Source of the DNA: Flavobacterium supellecticarium
Lineage (GTDB): Bacteria; Bacteroidota; Bacteroidia; Flavobacteriales; Flavobacteriaceae
DNA: 64,000 bases
Reading direction: 5' to 3'
Assembly: GCF_004801375.1 (NCBI RefSeq)
Contig: NZ_SSNZ01000001.1
Coordinates: forward strand, 124,001 to 188,000
The translations under genes were made by a program, and so were the position numbers. Shown here piece after piece: positions 27,737-35,346 of the stretch. How positions within the stretch are numbered: position 1 is the first letter of the stretch; each line of letters starts with the position of its first letter. A model generated the notes under the pieces. It was given only the letters and a program-made list of their open reading frames with translations, had not been told where the DNA came from and searched no databases.

Positions 27737-28186
27737 TTATACGGATGGAAAATCCGGTAATGTTCTTAGGAACTGGTATTCCTTTTTTTCGTAATCCATA
27801 CGGCAAAAATAATGATTTAAGCCATTGGTGACCATTAAATAATCGGCTTCCAAAACCATGTTATATCGGGCGATCTGATCGAAAACCTGTTGGGTAATCG
27901 CTACTTCGGGTGCTTTGCATTCGACCAATAGGAAAATTTTCCCATCGGGTTTAAAAACCACCGCATCATAACGTTTTGTCAGTCCGTTGATTTTGATGAC
28001 TTTCTCAACATTGATATAAGATCCGGAGTATTTTTTGTCCTGTAATAAAAACTGAATTACATGTTGACGTACCCATTCTTCGGGTGTGAGTTGGATAAAT
28101 TTTTTACGGATAGCATCAAAAATAGCCACTTTATTTTCACTATTTTTGAACCGAAAGGAATAAGGCGGAAAATTCAGATTTTGCAT
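27737..28186 (-). CDS. HsdR N-terminal-like (PD-(D/E)XK) domain protein
   Basis: 149 aa from the ATG at 28186 (MQNLNFPPYSFRF); the longer frame to 28288 is discounted because it runs into holA. The middle (YDAVVFKPDGKIFLLVECKA, about residues 81-100) is the D...ExK nuclease core found in the type I restriction enzyme HsdR N-terminal domain family. It stands alone without hsdM, hsdS or a helicase domain, and the same small protein is common in this neighbourhood in flavobacteria, so a repair or housekeeping role beside holA is as likely as restriction. Divergent from holA. Confidence 0.75.
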   Translation of the reverse strand: MQNLNFPPYSFRFKNSENKVAIFDAIRKKFIQLTPEEWVRQHVIQFLLQDKKYSGSYINVEKVIKINGLTKRYDAVVFKPDGKIFLLVECKAPEVAITQQVFDQIARYNMVLEADYLMVTNGLNHYFCRMDYEKKEYQFLRTLPDFPSV

Positions 28187-28241
28187 AGTGCAAATATAAA
28201 TTGAAGTTTTTGATTTCCGGATAATTGCTAAAGAAACTGTT

Positions 28242-29246
28242 TTGGAGGAAGTACTAAAAATCATAAAAGATATAAAGGCCGGCGACATTAAACCGATTTA
28301 TTTTTTGATGGGAGAAGAACCCTATTATATCGATAAACTGACCGATTATATTGAGGATACTATTTTATCGGAAGAAGAAAAAGGCTTTAACCAGATGGTT
28401 TTATACGGACGCGACGTTACGGTAGAAGAGATTGTATCGAATGCGAAACGCTATCCGATGATGGCCGACCGCCAGGTAGTGATTGTTAAAGAAGCGCAGG
28501 AATTGTCGCGAACGATTGACAAACTGGAAAGTTATGCCGAAAACCCGCAACCTACAACGGTTTTGGTGGTATGCTATAAATACAAAACGCTCGACAAACG
28601 CAAAAAAGTAACCAAGGTCCTGGAAAAAGCCGGAGTGGTTTTCGAAAGTAAAAAACTGTATGAAAATCAGGTAGGCGACTGGCTGAAACGGGTGTTATCG
28701 GGTAAAGGCTATCAGATTGAACCCAAAGCTGCCGCGATGTTGGTGGAATTCCTCGGAACCGATTTAAGCAAGATTGCCAACGAACTCGACAAACTCGCGA
28801 TTATTCTGCCCAAAGGAAGTACGATTAGTCCGAAGATTATCGAAGAGAATATCGGATTTAGCAAAGACTATAACAACTTTGAATTGCGTAAGGCGATAGG
28901 CGAGAAGAACCAGTTAAAAGCCTATCAGATTGCGGATTATTTTGCTCAAAACCCAAAAGACAACCCATTGGTCGTGACAACTGGACTGATTTTTGGTTTC
29001 TTTTCCCAATTATTACAATACCACGGACTAAAAGACAAAAGTCCGGGAAATGCCGCGAAAGTACTAAAAGTGAATCCGTATTTTTTAAAGGATTATGATG
29101 TAGCTTTACGAAACTATCCGATGAAAAAGGTAAGTCAGATTGTAGCCGTTTTACGTGACATCGATGTTAAGAGTAAAGGAGTAGGTGCCAATGCTTTGCC
29201 GCAACAGGATTTACTAAAAGAAATGCTGGTTAAGATATTCAATTAG
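28242..29246 (+). CDS. holA: DNA polymerase III subunit delta
   Basis: 334 aa, the usual length of HolA, the clamp-loader subunit that opens the beta sliding clamp. The N-terminus EEVLKIIKDIKAGDIKPIYF with LMGEEPYYIDKLTDYI is the conserved delta N-terminal domain; AAA+ and collar domains follow (NNFELRKAIGEKNQLKAYQI near 210). The best start is a TTG at 28242: the conserved N-terminus begins there, a stop codon lies 42 bp upstream in frame (28197-28199), and no ATG or GTG lies between. Divergent from the HsdR-like gene. Confidence 0.93.
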   Translation: MEEVLKIIKDIKAGDIKPIYFLMGEEPYYIDKLTDYIEDTILSEEEKGFNQMVLYGRDVTVEEIVSNAKRYPMMADRQVVIVKEAQELSRTIDKLESYAENPQPTTVLVVCYKYKTLDKRKKVTKVLEKAGVVFESKKLYENQVGDWLKRVLSGKGYQIEPKAAAMLVEFLGTDLSKIANELDKLAIILPKGSTISPKIIEENIGFSKDYNNFELRKAIGEKNQLKAYQIADYFAQNPKDNPLVVTTGLIFGFFSQLLQYHGLKDKSPGNAAKVLKVNPYFLKDYDVALRNYPMKKVSQIVAVLRDIDVKSKGVGANALPQQDLLKEMLVKIFN

Positions 29247-29308
29247 ATTAATATTTTTACGGCTGTGATATTATTACGATATTTGCCATTCAGAAAAACT
29301 AAAGATAT

Positions 29309-29491
29309 ATGGGCATGAATAAAAATACCATTTTGGGGTGGGCCACTCTGATAATGGTTTTAATGGGATTATTATTAATCGGACTGGCAGTTTACCGATA
29401 TGCCGATGTAGCCGGATGGGGATTTGGAGCGGTAGGAATCGGATTTTTTGCCATTGCATGGGTATTTAATGCTTTAAAAGGAAGAGTGTAA
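29309..29491 (+). CDS. Small membrane protein, CAL67264 family
   Basis: 60 aa (or 58 from the ATG at 29315), with two hydrophobic helices (TILGWATLIMVLMGLLLIGL and a Gly-rich WGFGAVGIGFFAIAWVF). The pattern fits the small flavobacterial membrane-protein family called CAL67264. Function unknown. It lies 62 bp after holA and ends in a strong terminator. Confidence 0.75.
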   Translation: MGMNKNTILGWATLIMVLMGLLLIGLAVYRYADVAGWGFGAVGIGFFAIAWVFNALKGRV

Positions 29492-29506
29492 TATTCTTTT
29501 CAAGAT

Positions 29507-29544
29507 AACACAAAACCCGAAACCTACGTTTCGGGTTTTGTGTT
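29507..29544. terminator. Bidirectional terminator closing the CAL67264 gene and the toxin/immunity array
   Basis: A perfect 17-bp stem (arm AACACAAAACCCGAAAC, loop CTAC) between convergent genes. Confidence 0.9.
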
Positions 29545-29558
29545 TTACATAACGTTAT
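29545..29558 (-). other. Scar of a deleted family B gene
   Basis: In the other C-B junctions the stretch CATAACGTTATTTATTC (plus-strand reading) holds the start codon of family B just after the family C stop. Here the same bases follow family C copy 1, but the ATG (29548-29550) is followed directly by TAA. The unit appears to have lost its family B gene just after the start codon. Confidence 0.6.
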
Positions 29559-29966
29559 TTATTCTTTTGTAAAGAAGTAATTTTCTTTCCATTTTTTAGT
29601 ATCGTTATCCCATAATCGGATATAGCCTAATTGATTTTTATTTTTAATAATCATCGTATATTTTTTTGAACCTGCTCTATGATGAGAGTTTTCCGGAAAT
29701 TCATGGTCAAAAACGCCATATTTTTGATTGAAGTTGACCGTGTCTTTTTTTAAAAAATACGTTCCGATGATAGTATCTCCTGTTTCAGCATTGTAAAATT
29801 TGTAGTTTTCGATATCATTAAATACAAAGAAGCTTTTAACATCATCATGACCAAAATCATAACTCCACTTGGTATTTGCTAGTTCTTTATTAGAGTTTTT
29901 AGAAACAGCACAAGACAGGCTTATAAAGCAAAATAACCACCAACTATTTTTTAAAATTTCTTTCAT
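29559..29966 (-). CDS. Putative immunity lipoprotein, family C (copy 1)
   Basis: 135 aa, with an SPII-type signal (WLFCFISLSCAVSKNSNKEL) and a mature part that looks like a small lipocalin-like beta barrel (LANTKWSYDFG...GTYFLKKDTVNFNQ...). Near-identical paralogs are at 32501-32908 and 34176-34586. It starts 13 bp after the stop of the lipoprotein at 29980-30726, so the two are co-transcribed, and it is the last gene of the array. Export matches the predicted location of the partner's C-terminal domain, which is why I call it a candidate immunity protein; there is no direct evidence. A scar of a family B start codon follows it (29545-29550). Confidence 0.6.
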   Translation of the reverse strand: MKEILKNSWWLFCFISLSCAVSKNSNKELANTKWSYDFGHDDVKSFFVFNDIENYKFYNAETGDTIIGTYFLKKDTVNFNQKYGVFDHEFPENSHHRAGSKKYTMIIKNKNQLGYIRLWDNDTKKWKENYFFTKE

Positions 29967-29979
29967 AATTTTTCGTCTA

Positions 29980-30726
29980 TTATGGTTTTCTTAAATAATT
30001 ACCTTCAAATCCCTCAGCTTCCTTTATAAAATCTCTATAGAGAGGTAAACTACAGTTACCTGATCCACCTGTCTGACAACCAGCTGAAATAGGAAATACA
30101 TTCCCTTGTTTATTCGGATTTGTATATAATGATTTCCTTCCATAATTTCCTTTATGAAATAATACCTGATCTAAAACATGTTCTGAGCTTGGTTTTAAGG
30201 ATTCATTGGCATAATAATTTTTGGGGTTATTAGGATTCCCGTTTACGGTTGGTAAATTACGTCCACCATTAATTAATAAGGCTCCATCATTTTTATAAAT
30301 AGTATGTTTGGCCGGATATAACCCTTCTGCCAAAGTTCCATACTTCTTTACATCTGCCGGGACGGTATTTCCCATGATTTCCGCTGATGAGCCATTCTTG
30401 TTTTTTTCAAGATACAGTTGAAATTTGGCGCTGTTAATCGGTTCATTCAGGTTGGAATCCCGGTTATGAGTTCCCACCAGGACATTGGCACCCAAATAAG
30501 TTTCTCCGGGTTTTGTTGTGTCCTGTGAGGTTGCATTTTCGTCCCAGTAAATGGTTCCGTCTGCGGCCTCCACCCAATGTTGTCCGTCTTTAAGTGCATC
30601 GGAAAGCGTTTTTTTAGAGAGCGAACCGATTTCCAATGTTTTGCCAGAAGTTTCCTCATATGGATCGACTTCACAGGATACAAATAGTAAGGCAAAAAGG
30701 ATAGGTAATAGTAGTTTTGTGCTCAT
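29980..30726 (-). CDS. Lipoprotein with pretoxin linker and LDT-like C-terminal domain (array copy A5)
   Basis: 248 aa, in three parts: an SPII signal (MSTKLLLPILFALLFVSC), a conserved linker to about residue 79 (GQHWVEAADGTIYWDENATS then KPGETYLG) of the kind that precedes toxin domains in Bacteroidota polymorphic toxins, and a C-terminal domain (81-248) with VLFHKGN and, about 22 residues later, SAGCQTGG. His plus Cys in that order recalls the L,D-transpeptidase (YkuD) and DUF5675-like active sites. Followed 13 bp later by family C copy 1. The start codon lies in the inverted repeat 30722-30762. Compared with A2 it lacks one Tyr near the end (EGNYLRKP). Toxin function is inference. Confidence 0.65.
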   Translation of the reverse strand: MSTKLLLPILFALLFVSCEVDPYEETSGKTLEIGSLSKKTLSDALKDGQHWVEAADGTIYWDENATSQDTTKPGETYLGANVLVGTHNRDSNLNEPINSAKFQLYLEKNKNGSSAEIMGNTVPADVKKYGTLAEGLYPAKHTIYKNDGALLINGGRNLPTVNGNPNNPKNYYANESLKPSSEHVLDQVLFHKGNYGRKSLYTNPNKQGNVFPISAGCQTGGSGNCSLPLYRDFIKEAEGFEGNYLRKP

Positions 30727-30762
30727 AAAATTCTGATTTTAAATTAATAATCGTTTTATGAG
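30722..30762 (-). promoter_or_regulatory. Start-codon inverted repeat, copy 1
   Basis: CTCATAAAA and TTTTATGAG arms, 23 bp apart. The arm nearer the gene contains the lipoprotein ATG (30724-30726). The same 41-bp unit occurs at all five A genes. Confidence 0.7.
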
Positions 30763-30804
30763 GGAAATGATAGTTTTTTATTCAGCCATAAATCTTTCTT
30801 TGGA

Positions 30805-31239
30805 TTATTTTAATCTGTTTATAATTAGCTGTATTTCAGGGTATAGATTGCTGTTTTTAGGGAGTATAGCTAGTTGTTGTTTGAAAAAAAGATGACTCGT
30901 TTTTTTGTTTAATAAAAGAAGCTGCTTTTTTCTTCCGTTTGATAAAAGAGTAACAATATAGGAACCAAAGGGGTATTCAGTTGCAGCGTTAAAAGTATCA
31001 GGATGTGTATGTTGCTGTTTTAAAATAGATTGTGCTATCGATTTTAGACTATAAGTATCTAAAACAAAACATTTTTGTAACTCATTTGTTATATTATCAG
31101 TATTGCATACTGCCTGTATATATATTTTCGCAAGTGGCTTATCCATTATTCCAATTGGTTCATAAATAATAACTTGCGATTTACAAATCGGAGAAGTCAA
31201 GGAAATAACAAAGAATATGTAAATAGTATATTTTTTCAT
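30805..31239 (-). CDS. Secreted protein, putative immunity protein of unit A4 (family D)
   Basis: 144 aa with an N-terminal signal (MKKYTIYIFFVISLTSPICK) and a mature part unlike families B and C. It occurs once in the window, directly after the one lipoprotein with a different C-terminal domain (A4, 25 bp upstream). That one-to-one pairing is the basis for proposing that it neutralises A4. No domain recognised; mixed alpha/beta composition with a basic middle (LLSNGRKKQLLLLNKK). Confidence 0.55.
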   Translation of the reverse strand: MKKYTIYIFFVISLTSPICKSQVIIYEPIGIMDKPLAKIYIQAVCNTDNITNELQKCFVLDTYSLKSIAQSILKQQHTHPDTFNAATEYPFGSYIVTLLSNGRKKQLLLLNKKTSHLFFKQQLAILPKNSNLYPEIQLIINRLK

Positions 31240-31264
31240 TTTTTATACTTTTAAGTTCTATAGC

Positions 31265-31987
31265 TTATGGTAACGTTTTATTATAATCTGCAATAGTTTT
31301 GTCTTGAAAACTTGAAGGAGAATTGATTTCTATCGGTAAAGGCACAGCTACTCCTTCTTTTGTTTCAAATCCATATCTTATTGTAACAGCAGGTTTGTAT
31401 TCATTTCCATTGTTAATGACTGTTGAAAGTTCCCCTTCCCATTTAATTCCGTTTTGTGAACCGCGCCTTGTTGGCCTGTCATAAAATATTAAATTTTGTC
31501 CTTCTTTGTTTTTATAATTTGGTAATTCTGTATCTGTCCAATAGAAGGGTTTAGAATCATCTGCCGGCTGCGGATCGTTATAGGGAGAAGTAGCACCACC
31601 TAATGGATCGTTGGTTCTAATAGTTTGAATCCACCGGACTTCAGAATCACTTTTCGAATTATTACTATAACCCGCTTTTATTTCTACACCAACACCATTT
31701 ACAGTATGTGTCTTGTATTTGGATATTGATAATCCATTATAGGTTTCACCCAAATATGTTTCCCCGGGTTTGGCTGTACCCTGTGAGGTTGCATCTTCAT
31801 CCCAATAAATGGTTCCGTCTGCGGCTTCCACCCAATGCAGTCCGTCCTCCTTATGTGTATTGGTAAATATTCTTTTAGAAAGCGAACCAACGTCAAATGT
31901 TTTGCCAGAAGTTTCCTCAAACGGATCGACTTCACAGGATACAAATAGTAAGGCAAAAAGGATAGGTAATACTAATTTCGTGCTCAT
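31265..31987 (-). CDS. Lipoprotein with pretoxin linker and a distinct C-terminal domain (array copy A4)
   Basis: 240 aa. Residues 1 to about 80 match the other A proteins (SPII signal, HWVEAADGTIYWDEDATSQ linker, KPGETYLG), but everything after that is unrelated: SKSDSEVRWIQTIRTNDPLG, DDSKPFYWTDTELPNY, LIFYDRPTRR. The swap falls exactly at the end of the linker, as in polymorphic toxins that exchange C-terminal domains. I do not recognise this domain, and no His/Cys pair like that of A1-A3 and A5 is present. It is followed by family D, which has no other copy here. Start codon in the inverted repeat 31983-32023. Confidence 0.65.
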   Translation of the reverse strand: MSTKLVLPILFALLFVSCEVDPFEETSGKTFDVGSLSKRIFTNTHKEDGLHWVEAADGTIYWDEDATSQGTAKPGETYLGETYNGLSISKYKTHTVNGVGVEIKAGYSNNSKSDSEVRWIQTIRTNDPLGGATSPYNDPQPADDSKPFYWTDTELPNYKNKEGQNLIFYDRPTRRGSQNGIKWEGELSTVINNGNEYKPAVTIRYGFETKEGVAVPLPIEINSPSSFQDKTIADYNKTLP

Positions 31988-32023
31988 AAAATTCTGATTT
32001 TAAATTAATAATCGTTTTATGAG
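31983..32023 (-). promoter_or_regulatory. Start-codon inverted repeat, copy 2
   Basis: Same 41-bp unit as at 30722-30762: CTCATAAAA / TTTTATGAG arms around an identical spacer, with the A4 ATG inside the gene-proximal arm. Confidence 0.7.
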
Positions 32024-32066
32024 GGAGTGTTATTCATTGCATCTGACAGGTGTTAATAATGCAGCT

Positions 32067-32492
32067 TTATTGGGTAACTTTTATATAGAAGATTTCATTT
32101 GGAGGAAAAATAATATCTCCGGACCATTTGTTATTTTCATGGTCGTAATTTTCCCAACTAATATATTGTAAAGACTTTCCGTTATTCACAAATTTATTTC
32201 TTCGTATGATCCCTGTTTTATAGTTGTTTTCTTCATTAACACTGGGTACATTCGATAGTAAGTCAATTTCTATTAAAGTAATAGTGTTCTTTTTTATTTC
32301 GTATTTTCCGGAATAGGGGTAGTTCATTTCACAATTATAATTTTCGTAAGTACCGTCTGCTTTAAACGTAATATAGCTAATACAGTCCTCAGCGACTGTA
32401 TATTCCCATCGGGTGTTAACCAATGGATTTTGTTGTTCCTGTGTCGTATGGGAAAACAAGGTGAGTAATAGTAATAGTAATAGATAATTCAT
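32067..32492 (-). CDS. Secreted lipocalin-like putative immunity protein, family B (copy 1)
   Basis: 141 aa from the ATG at 32492 (MNYLLLLLLLTLFSHTTQEQ); the frame extends upstream to 32534 but that part overlaps family C and is not conserved. Sec signal without a lipobox, then NPLVNTRWEYTVAEDC, ISYITFKADGTYENYNCEMN, and SGKYEIKKDTITLIEIDLL. The NT-x-W...SY-x-x-F...Y...G-x-Y-x-I-K-KDTI pattern is shared with family C, so B and C look like distant relatives with a lipocalin-like barrel. It starts 8 bp after the family C stop. Confidence 0.6.
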   Translation of the reverse strand: MNYLLLLLLLTLFSHTTQEQQNPLVNTRWEYTVAEDCISYITFKADGTYENYNCEMNYPYSGKYEIKKNTITLIEIDLLSNVPSVNEENNYKTGIIRRNKFVNNGKSLQYISWENYDHENNKWSGDIIFPPNEIFYIKVTQ

Positions 32493-32500
32493 AACGTTAT

Positions 32501-32908
32501 TTATTCTTTTGTGAAAAAGTAATTCTCGATCCAATTTTTGTTATTATTATCCCATAACTTCATGAATCCTAATTGATTCTTATTTCGAATAAGCATCAGG
32601 TATTTTTTTTCACCAGCTTTATGCTGAGGGTTTTCCGGAAATTCATGATCACAATCACCATATTTTTGATGAATATATATTGTGTCCTTATTAAAAATAT
32701 AAGTACCGAAAGTCGAGACTCCTGTCTCAGCTTCAAAAAAAATATAATTCTTTTTATCTTCAAATTTAAAGTAACTGATAACTCCATCATGACCAAAATC
32801 ATAACTCCACTTTGTATTTGCTAGTTCTTTATTAGAGTTTTTAGAAACAGCGCACGACAGACTTATAAAGCACAATAACCACCAATTATTTTTTAAAATT
32901 TCTTTCAT
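32501..32908 (-). CDS. Putative immunity lipoprotein, family C (copy 2)
   Basis: 135 aa, close to copy 1 at 29559-29966: SPII signal (WLLCFISLSCAVSKNSNKEL), then LANTKWSYDFGHDGVISYFK, GTYIFNKDTIYIHQKYGDCD and a conserved FTKE end. It follows lipoprotein A3 by 13 bp and precedes family B copy 1 by 8 bp, so unit A3 carries two candidate immunity genes. Residue differences from copy 1 cluster in the middle (EAETGVSTFGTY versus NAETGDTIIGTY), which could reflect matching to different partners. Confidence 0.6.
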   Translation of the reverse strand: MKEILKNNWWLLCFISLSCAVSKNSNKELANTKWSYDFGHDGVISYFKFEDKKNYIFFEAETGVSTFGTYIFNKDTIYIHQKYGDCDHEFPENPQHKAGEKKYLMLIRNKNQLGFMKLWDNNNKNWIENYFFTKE

Positions 32909-32921
32909 AATTTTTCTTCTA

Positions 32922-33671
32922 TTATGGTTTTCTTAAATAATAGTTACCTTCAAATCCTTCAGCTTCTTTTATAAAATCTCTATAAACCGGTAAACTACCG
33001 TTACCTGATCCACCTGTCTGGCAGCCGGTTGAGATAGGAGCCCTGTAACCGTGTTCATCTGGAAGCTTATACAATGATTCCCTTCCGTAATTCCCTTTAT
33101 GAAATAGTATATGATCTAAAACATGTTCCGAGTTTGGTTTTAGTGATCCATCGTTATAATAATTTTTAGGGTTATTAGGATTACCGTTTACAGTAGGTAA
33201 ATCACGGCCACCATTAATTAATAAGGCTCCATCTTTATTATAAATCCGATAAGTTGCCGGATATAACCCTTCGGCTAAAGTCCCATACTTCTTTACATCA
33301 GTCGGGACGGTATTTCCCATAATTTCAGCGGAAGAACCTTCCTTGTTTTTTTCAAGATATAGTTCAAATTTGGCGCTGTTAATCGGTTCGTTTAGGTTGG
33401 AATCCCGGTTATGAGTTCCCACCAGGACATTTGGACCCAAATATGTTTCCCCGGGTTTGGTCGTGGCTTGTGAGGTTGCATTTTCGTCCCAATAAATGGT
33501 TCCGTTTGCGGCTTCCACCCAATGCTGTCCGTCCTTAAGTGTATTGGAAAGCTTTCTTTTAGAAAGCGAACCAACGTCAAATGTTTTGCCTGAAGTTTCC
33601 TCAAACGGATCGACTTCACAGGATACAAATAGTAAGGCAAAAAAGATAGGTAATACTAATTTCGTGCTCAT
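32922..33671 (-). CDS. Lipoprotein with pretoxin linker and LDT-like C-terminal domain (array copy A3)
   Basis: 249 aa, same plan as A2 and A5: SPII signal, linker HWVEAANGTIYWDENATSQ, then the domain with ILFHKGN and PISTGCQTGG (Thr replaces Ala before GC). The N-terminal linker (KTFDVGSLSKRKL) is closest to A4, while the C-terminal domain is closest to A2 and A5, so the gene looks mosaic. It is followed by family C and family B genes. Start codon in inverted repeat 33667-33707. Confidence 0.65.
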   Translation of the reverse strand: MSTKLVLPIFFALLFVSCEVDPFEETSGKTFDVGSLSKRKLSNTLKDGQHWVEAANGTIYWDENATSQATTKPGETYLGPNVLVGTHNRDSNLNEPINSAKFELYLEKNKEGSSAEIMGNTVPTDVKKYGTLAEGLYPATYRIYNKDGALLINGGRDLPTVNGNPNNPKNYYNDGSLKPNSEHVLDHILFHKGNYGRESLYKLPDEHGYRAPISTGCQTGGSGNGSLPVYRDFIKEAEGFEGNYYLRKP

Positions 33672-33707
33672 AAAATTCTGATTTTAAATTAATAATCGTT
33701 TTATGAG
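33667..33707 (-). promoter_or_regulatory. Start-codon inverted repeat, copy 3
   Basis: Same 41-bp unit, with the A3 ATG in the gene-proximal arm. Just upstream a second small palindrome, CATCTGACAGATG, occurs at about 33724-33736. Confidence 0.7.
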
Positions 33708-33750
33708 GGAGTGTTATTTATTGCATCTGACAGATGTTAATAATGCAGCT

Positions 33751-34167
33751 TTATTTGGCAACTTTTATATAAAATATTTTTTCAGGAAAAATAATATCGC
33801 CGGACCATTTGTTATTTTCATGGTCATAATTTTCCCAACTGACATATTGTAAAAAACTTCCTTTATAGATCAATTTATTTCTTCGTATGATCCCTGTTTT
33901 ATAGTTGTTTTCTTCATTAACACTGGGTACATCCGATAGCAAGTCAATTTCTAATAAAGTTATGGTGTCTTTTTTTATTTCGTATTTACCAGAATAGTGA
34001 TAGCCCCATTCACAGTTATAATTTTCGTAGGTACCGTCTGCTTTAAACGTAAGGTAACTAATGCAATTTTCGGCGACTTTATTTTCCCATTTGGTGTTTA
34101 CCAATGGATTTTGTTGTTCCTGTGTCGTATAGGAAAACAGGGTGAGTAATAGTAATAGATAATTCAT
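33751..34167 (-). CDS. Secreted lipocalin-like putative immunity protein, family B (copy 2)
   Basis: 138 aa from ATG 34167 (MNYLLLLLTLFSYTTQEQQN). Mature part NPLVNTKWENKVAENCISYL, TFKADGTYENYNCEWGYHY, GKYEIKKDTITLLEIDLLSD. It follows family C copy 3 by 8 bp as the third gene of unit A2. The central residues (NCEWGYHYSG) differ from those of the other B copies (NCEMNYPYSG, SCERYLTYSG). Confidence 0.6.
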   Translation of the reverse strand: MNYLLLLLTLFSYTTQEQQNPLVNTKWENKVAENCISYLTFKADGTYENYNCEWGYHYSGKYEIKKDTITLLEIDLLSDVPSVNEENNYKTGIIRRNKLIYKGSFLQYVSWENYDHENNKWSGDIIFPEKIFYIKVAK

Positions 34168-34175
34168 AACGTTAT

Positions 34176-34586
34176 TTATTCTTTTGTGAAGAAGTAATCT
34201 TCTTTCCATTTTTTAGCATTGTTATCCCATAGTTCCATAAAACCTAATTGATTCTTATTTCTAATAAGCATTTTATATTCCATTTTTCCTTGTCGATGCC
34301 TTGAGTTTTCTGGAAAATCTTCATCAAAAATGCTACATTCCTGATTGAAGTTTATAGTGTCATTTTTATAGAAGTAAGTACCAATTGTAGTATCTCCAGT
34401 TTCTGCGTTATAATAGCTATAGTTTTTTAGATCTTCAAATAAAACATAGTTTGATATTCCATCATTATTACCAAAATCATAACTCCATTTAGTGTTTGCC
34501 AATCCTTGATTAGGATGCTTATAAATCGCACATGACAGACATATAAAACAAAATAACCAACAACTATTTTTTAAATTTTTTTTCAT
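34176..34586 (-). CDS. Putative immunity lipoprotein, family C (copy 3)
   Basis: 136 aa. SPII-type signal (WLFCFICLSCAIYKHPNQGL), then LANTKWSYDFGNNDGISNYV, GTYFYKNDTINFNQECSIFD. It is the most diverged of the three C copies. It starts 10 bp after the A2 stop and is followed 8 bp later by family B copy 2. Confidence 0.6.
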   Translation of the reverse strand: MKKNLKNSCWLFCFICLSCAIYKHPNQGLANTKWSYDFGNNDGISNYVLFEDLKNYSYYNAETGDTTIGTYFYKNDTINFNQECSIFDEDFPENSRHRQGKMEYKMLIRNKNQLGFMELWDNNAKKWKEDYFFTKE

Positions 34587-34596
34587 GATTTATTTT

Positions 34597-35346
34597 TTAA
34601 GGTTCTCTTAAATAGTAATTCCCTTCAAATCCCTCAGCTTCCTTTATAAAATCTCTATAGAGAGGTAAACTACCGTCACCTGATCCACCTGTCTGACAGC
34701 CAGCTGAAATGGGAAATACATTTCCGTGTTTATCTGGATATGTAGATAATGATTCTCGTTTAAAATTTCCTTTATGAAATAGTACCTGATCTATAACATG
34801 TTCAGAGGTTGGTTTTAAGGATCCATCGTTATAATAATTTTTTGGATTATTGGGATTCCCGTTTACGGTTGGTAAATTACGTCCACCATTAATTAATAAG
34901 GCCCCATCATTTTTATAAATAGTATGTTTGGCCGGATATAACCCTTCGGCCAAAGTTCCATACTTTTTTACATCGGCAGGGACGGTATTTCCCATAATTT
35001 CCGCTGATGAGCCATCCTTGTTTTTTTCAAGATATAGTTCAAATTTGGCACTGTTAATCGGTTCGTTGAGGTTGGAATCCCGGTTATGAGTTCCCACCAG
35101 GACATTGGCACCCAAATAAGTTTCTCCGGGTTTTGTTGTGTCCTGTGAGGTTGCATTTTCGTCCCAGTAAATGGTTCCGTCTGCGGCCTCCACCCAATGC
35201 TGTCCGTCTTTAAGTGCATCGGAAAGCGTTTTTTTAGAAAGCGAACCGATTTCCAATGTTTTGCCAGAAGTTTCCTCATATGGATCGACTTCACAGGATA
35301 CGGATAGTAAGGCAAAAAGGATAGGTAATACTAATTTTGTGCTCAT
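34597..35346 (-). CDS. Lipoprotein with pretoxin linker and LDT-like C-terminal domain (array copy A2)
   Basis: 249 aa. Signal with lipobox ALLSVSCEVDP, linker GQHWVEAADGTIYWDENATS (about 48-67) ending KPGETYLG, then the C-terminal domain 81-249: NVLVGTHNRD, YGTLAEGLYPAKHTIY, VLFHKGN with H191, PISAGCQTGG with C217. The His and Cys are 26 residues apart. The 'GTLAEGLYPA' strand before the active-site block resembles the short beta-rich lead-in of L,D-transpeptidase and DUF5675-type domains. A2 carries both a family C and a family B gene downstream. Peptidoglycan activity is inferred, not shown. Confidence 0.65.
   Translation of the reverse strand: MSTKLVLPILFALLSVSCEVDPYEETSGKTLEIGSLSKKTLSDALKDGQHWVEAADGTIYWDENATSQDTTKPGETYLGANVLVGTHNRDSNLNEPINSAKFELYLEKNKDGSSAEIMGNTVPADVKKYGTLAEGLYPAKHTIYKNDGALLINGGRNLPTVNGNPNNPKNYYNDGSLKPTSEHVIDQVLFHKGNFKRESLSTYPDKHGNVFPISAGCQTGGSGDGSLPLYRDFIKEAEGFEGNYYLREP

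Noticed and set aside
27737..28186. Type I restriction system.
   Set aside because: Only the HsdR N-terminal-like domain is present, with no hsdM, hsdS or motor domain nearby.
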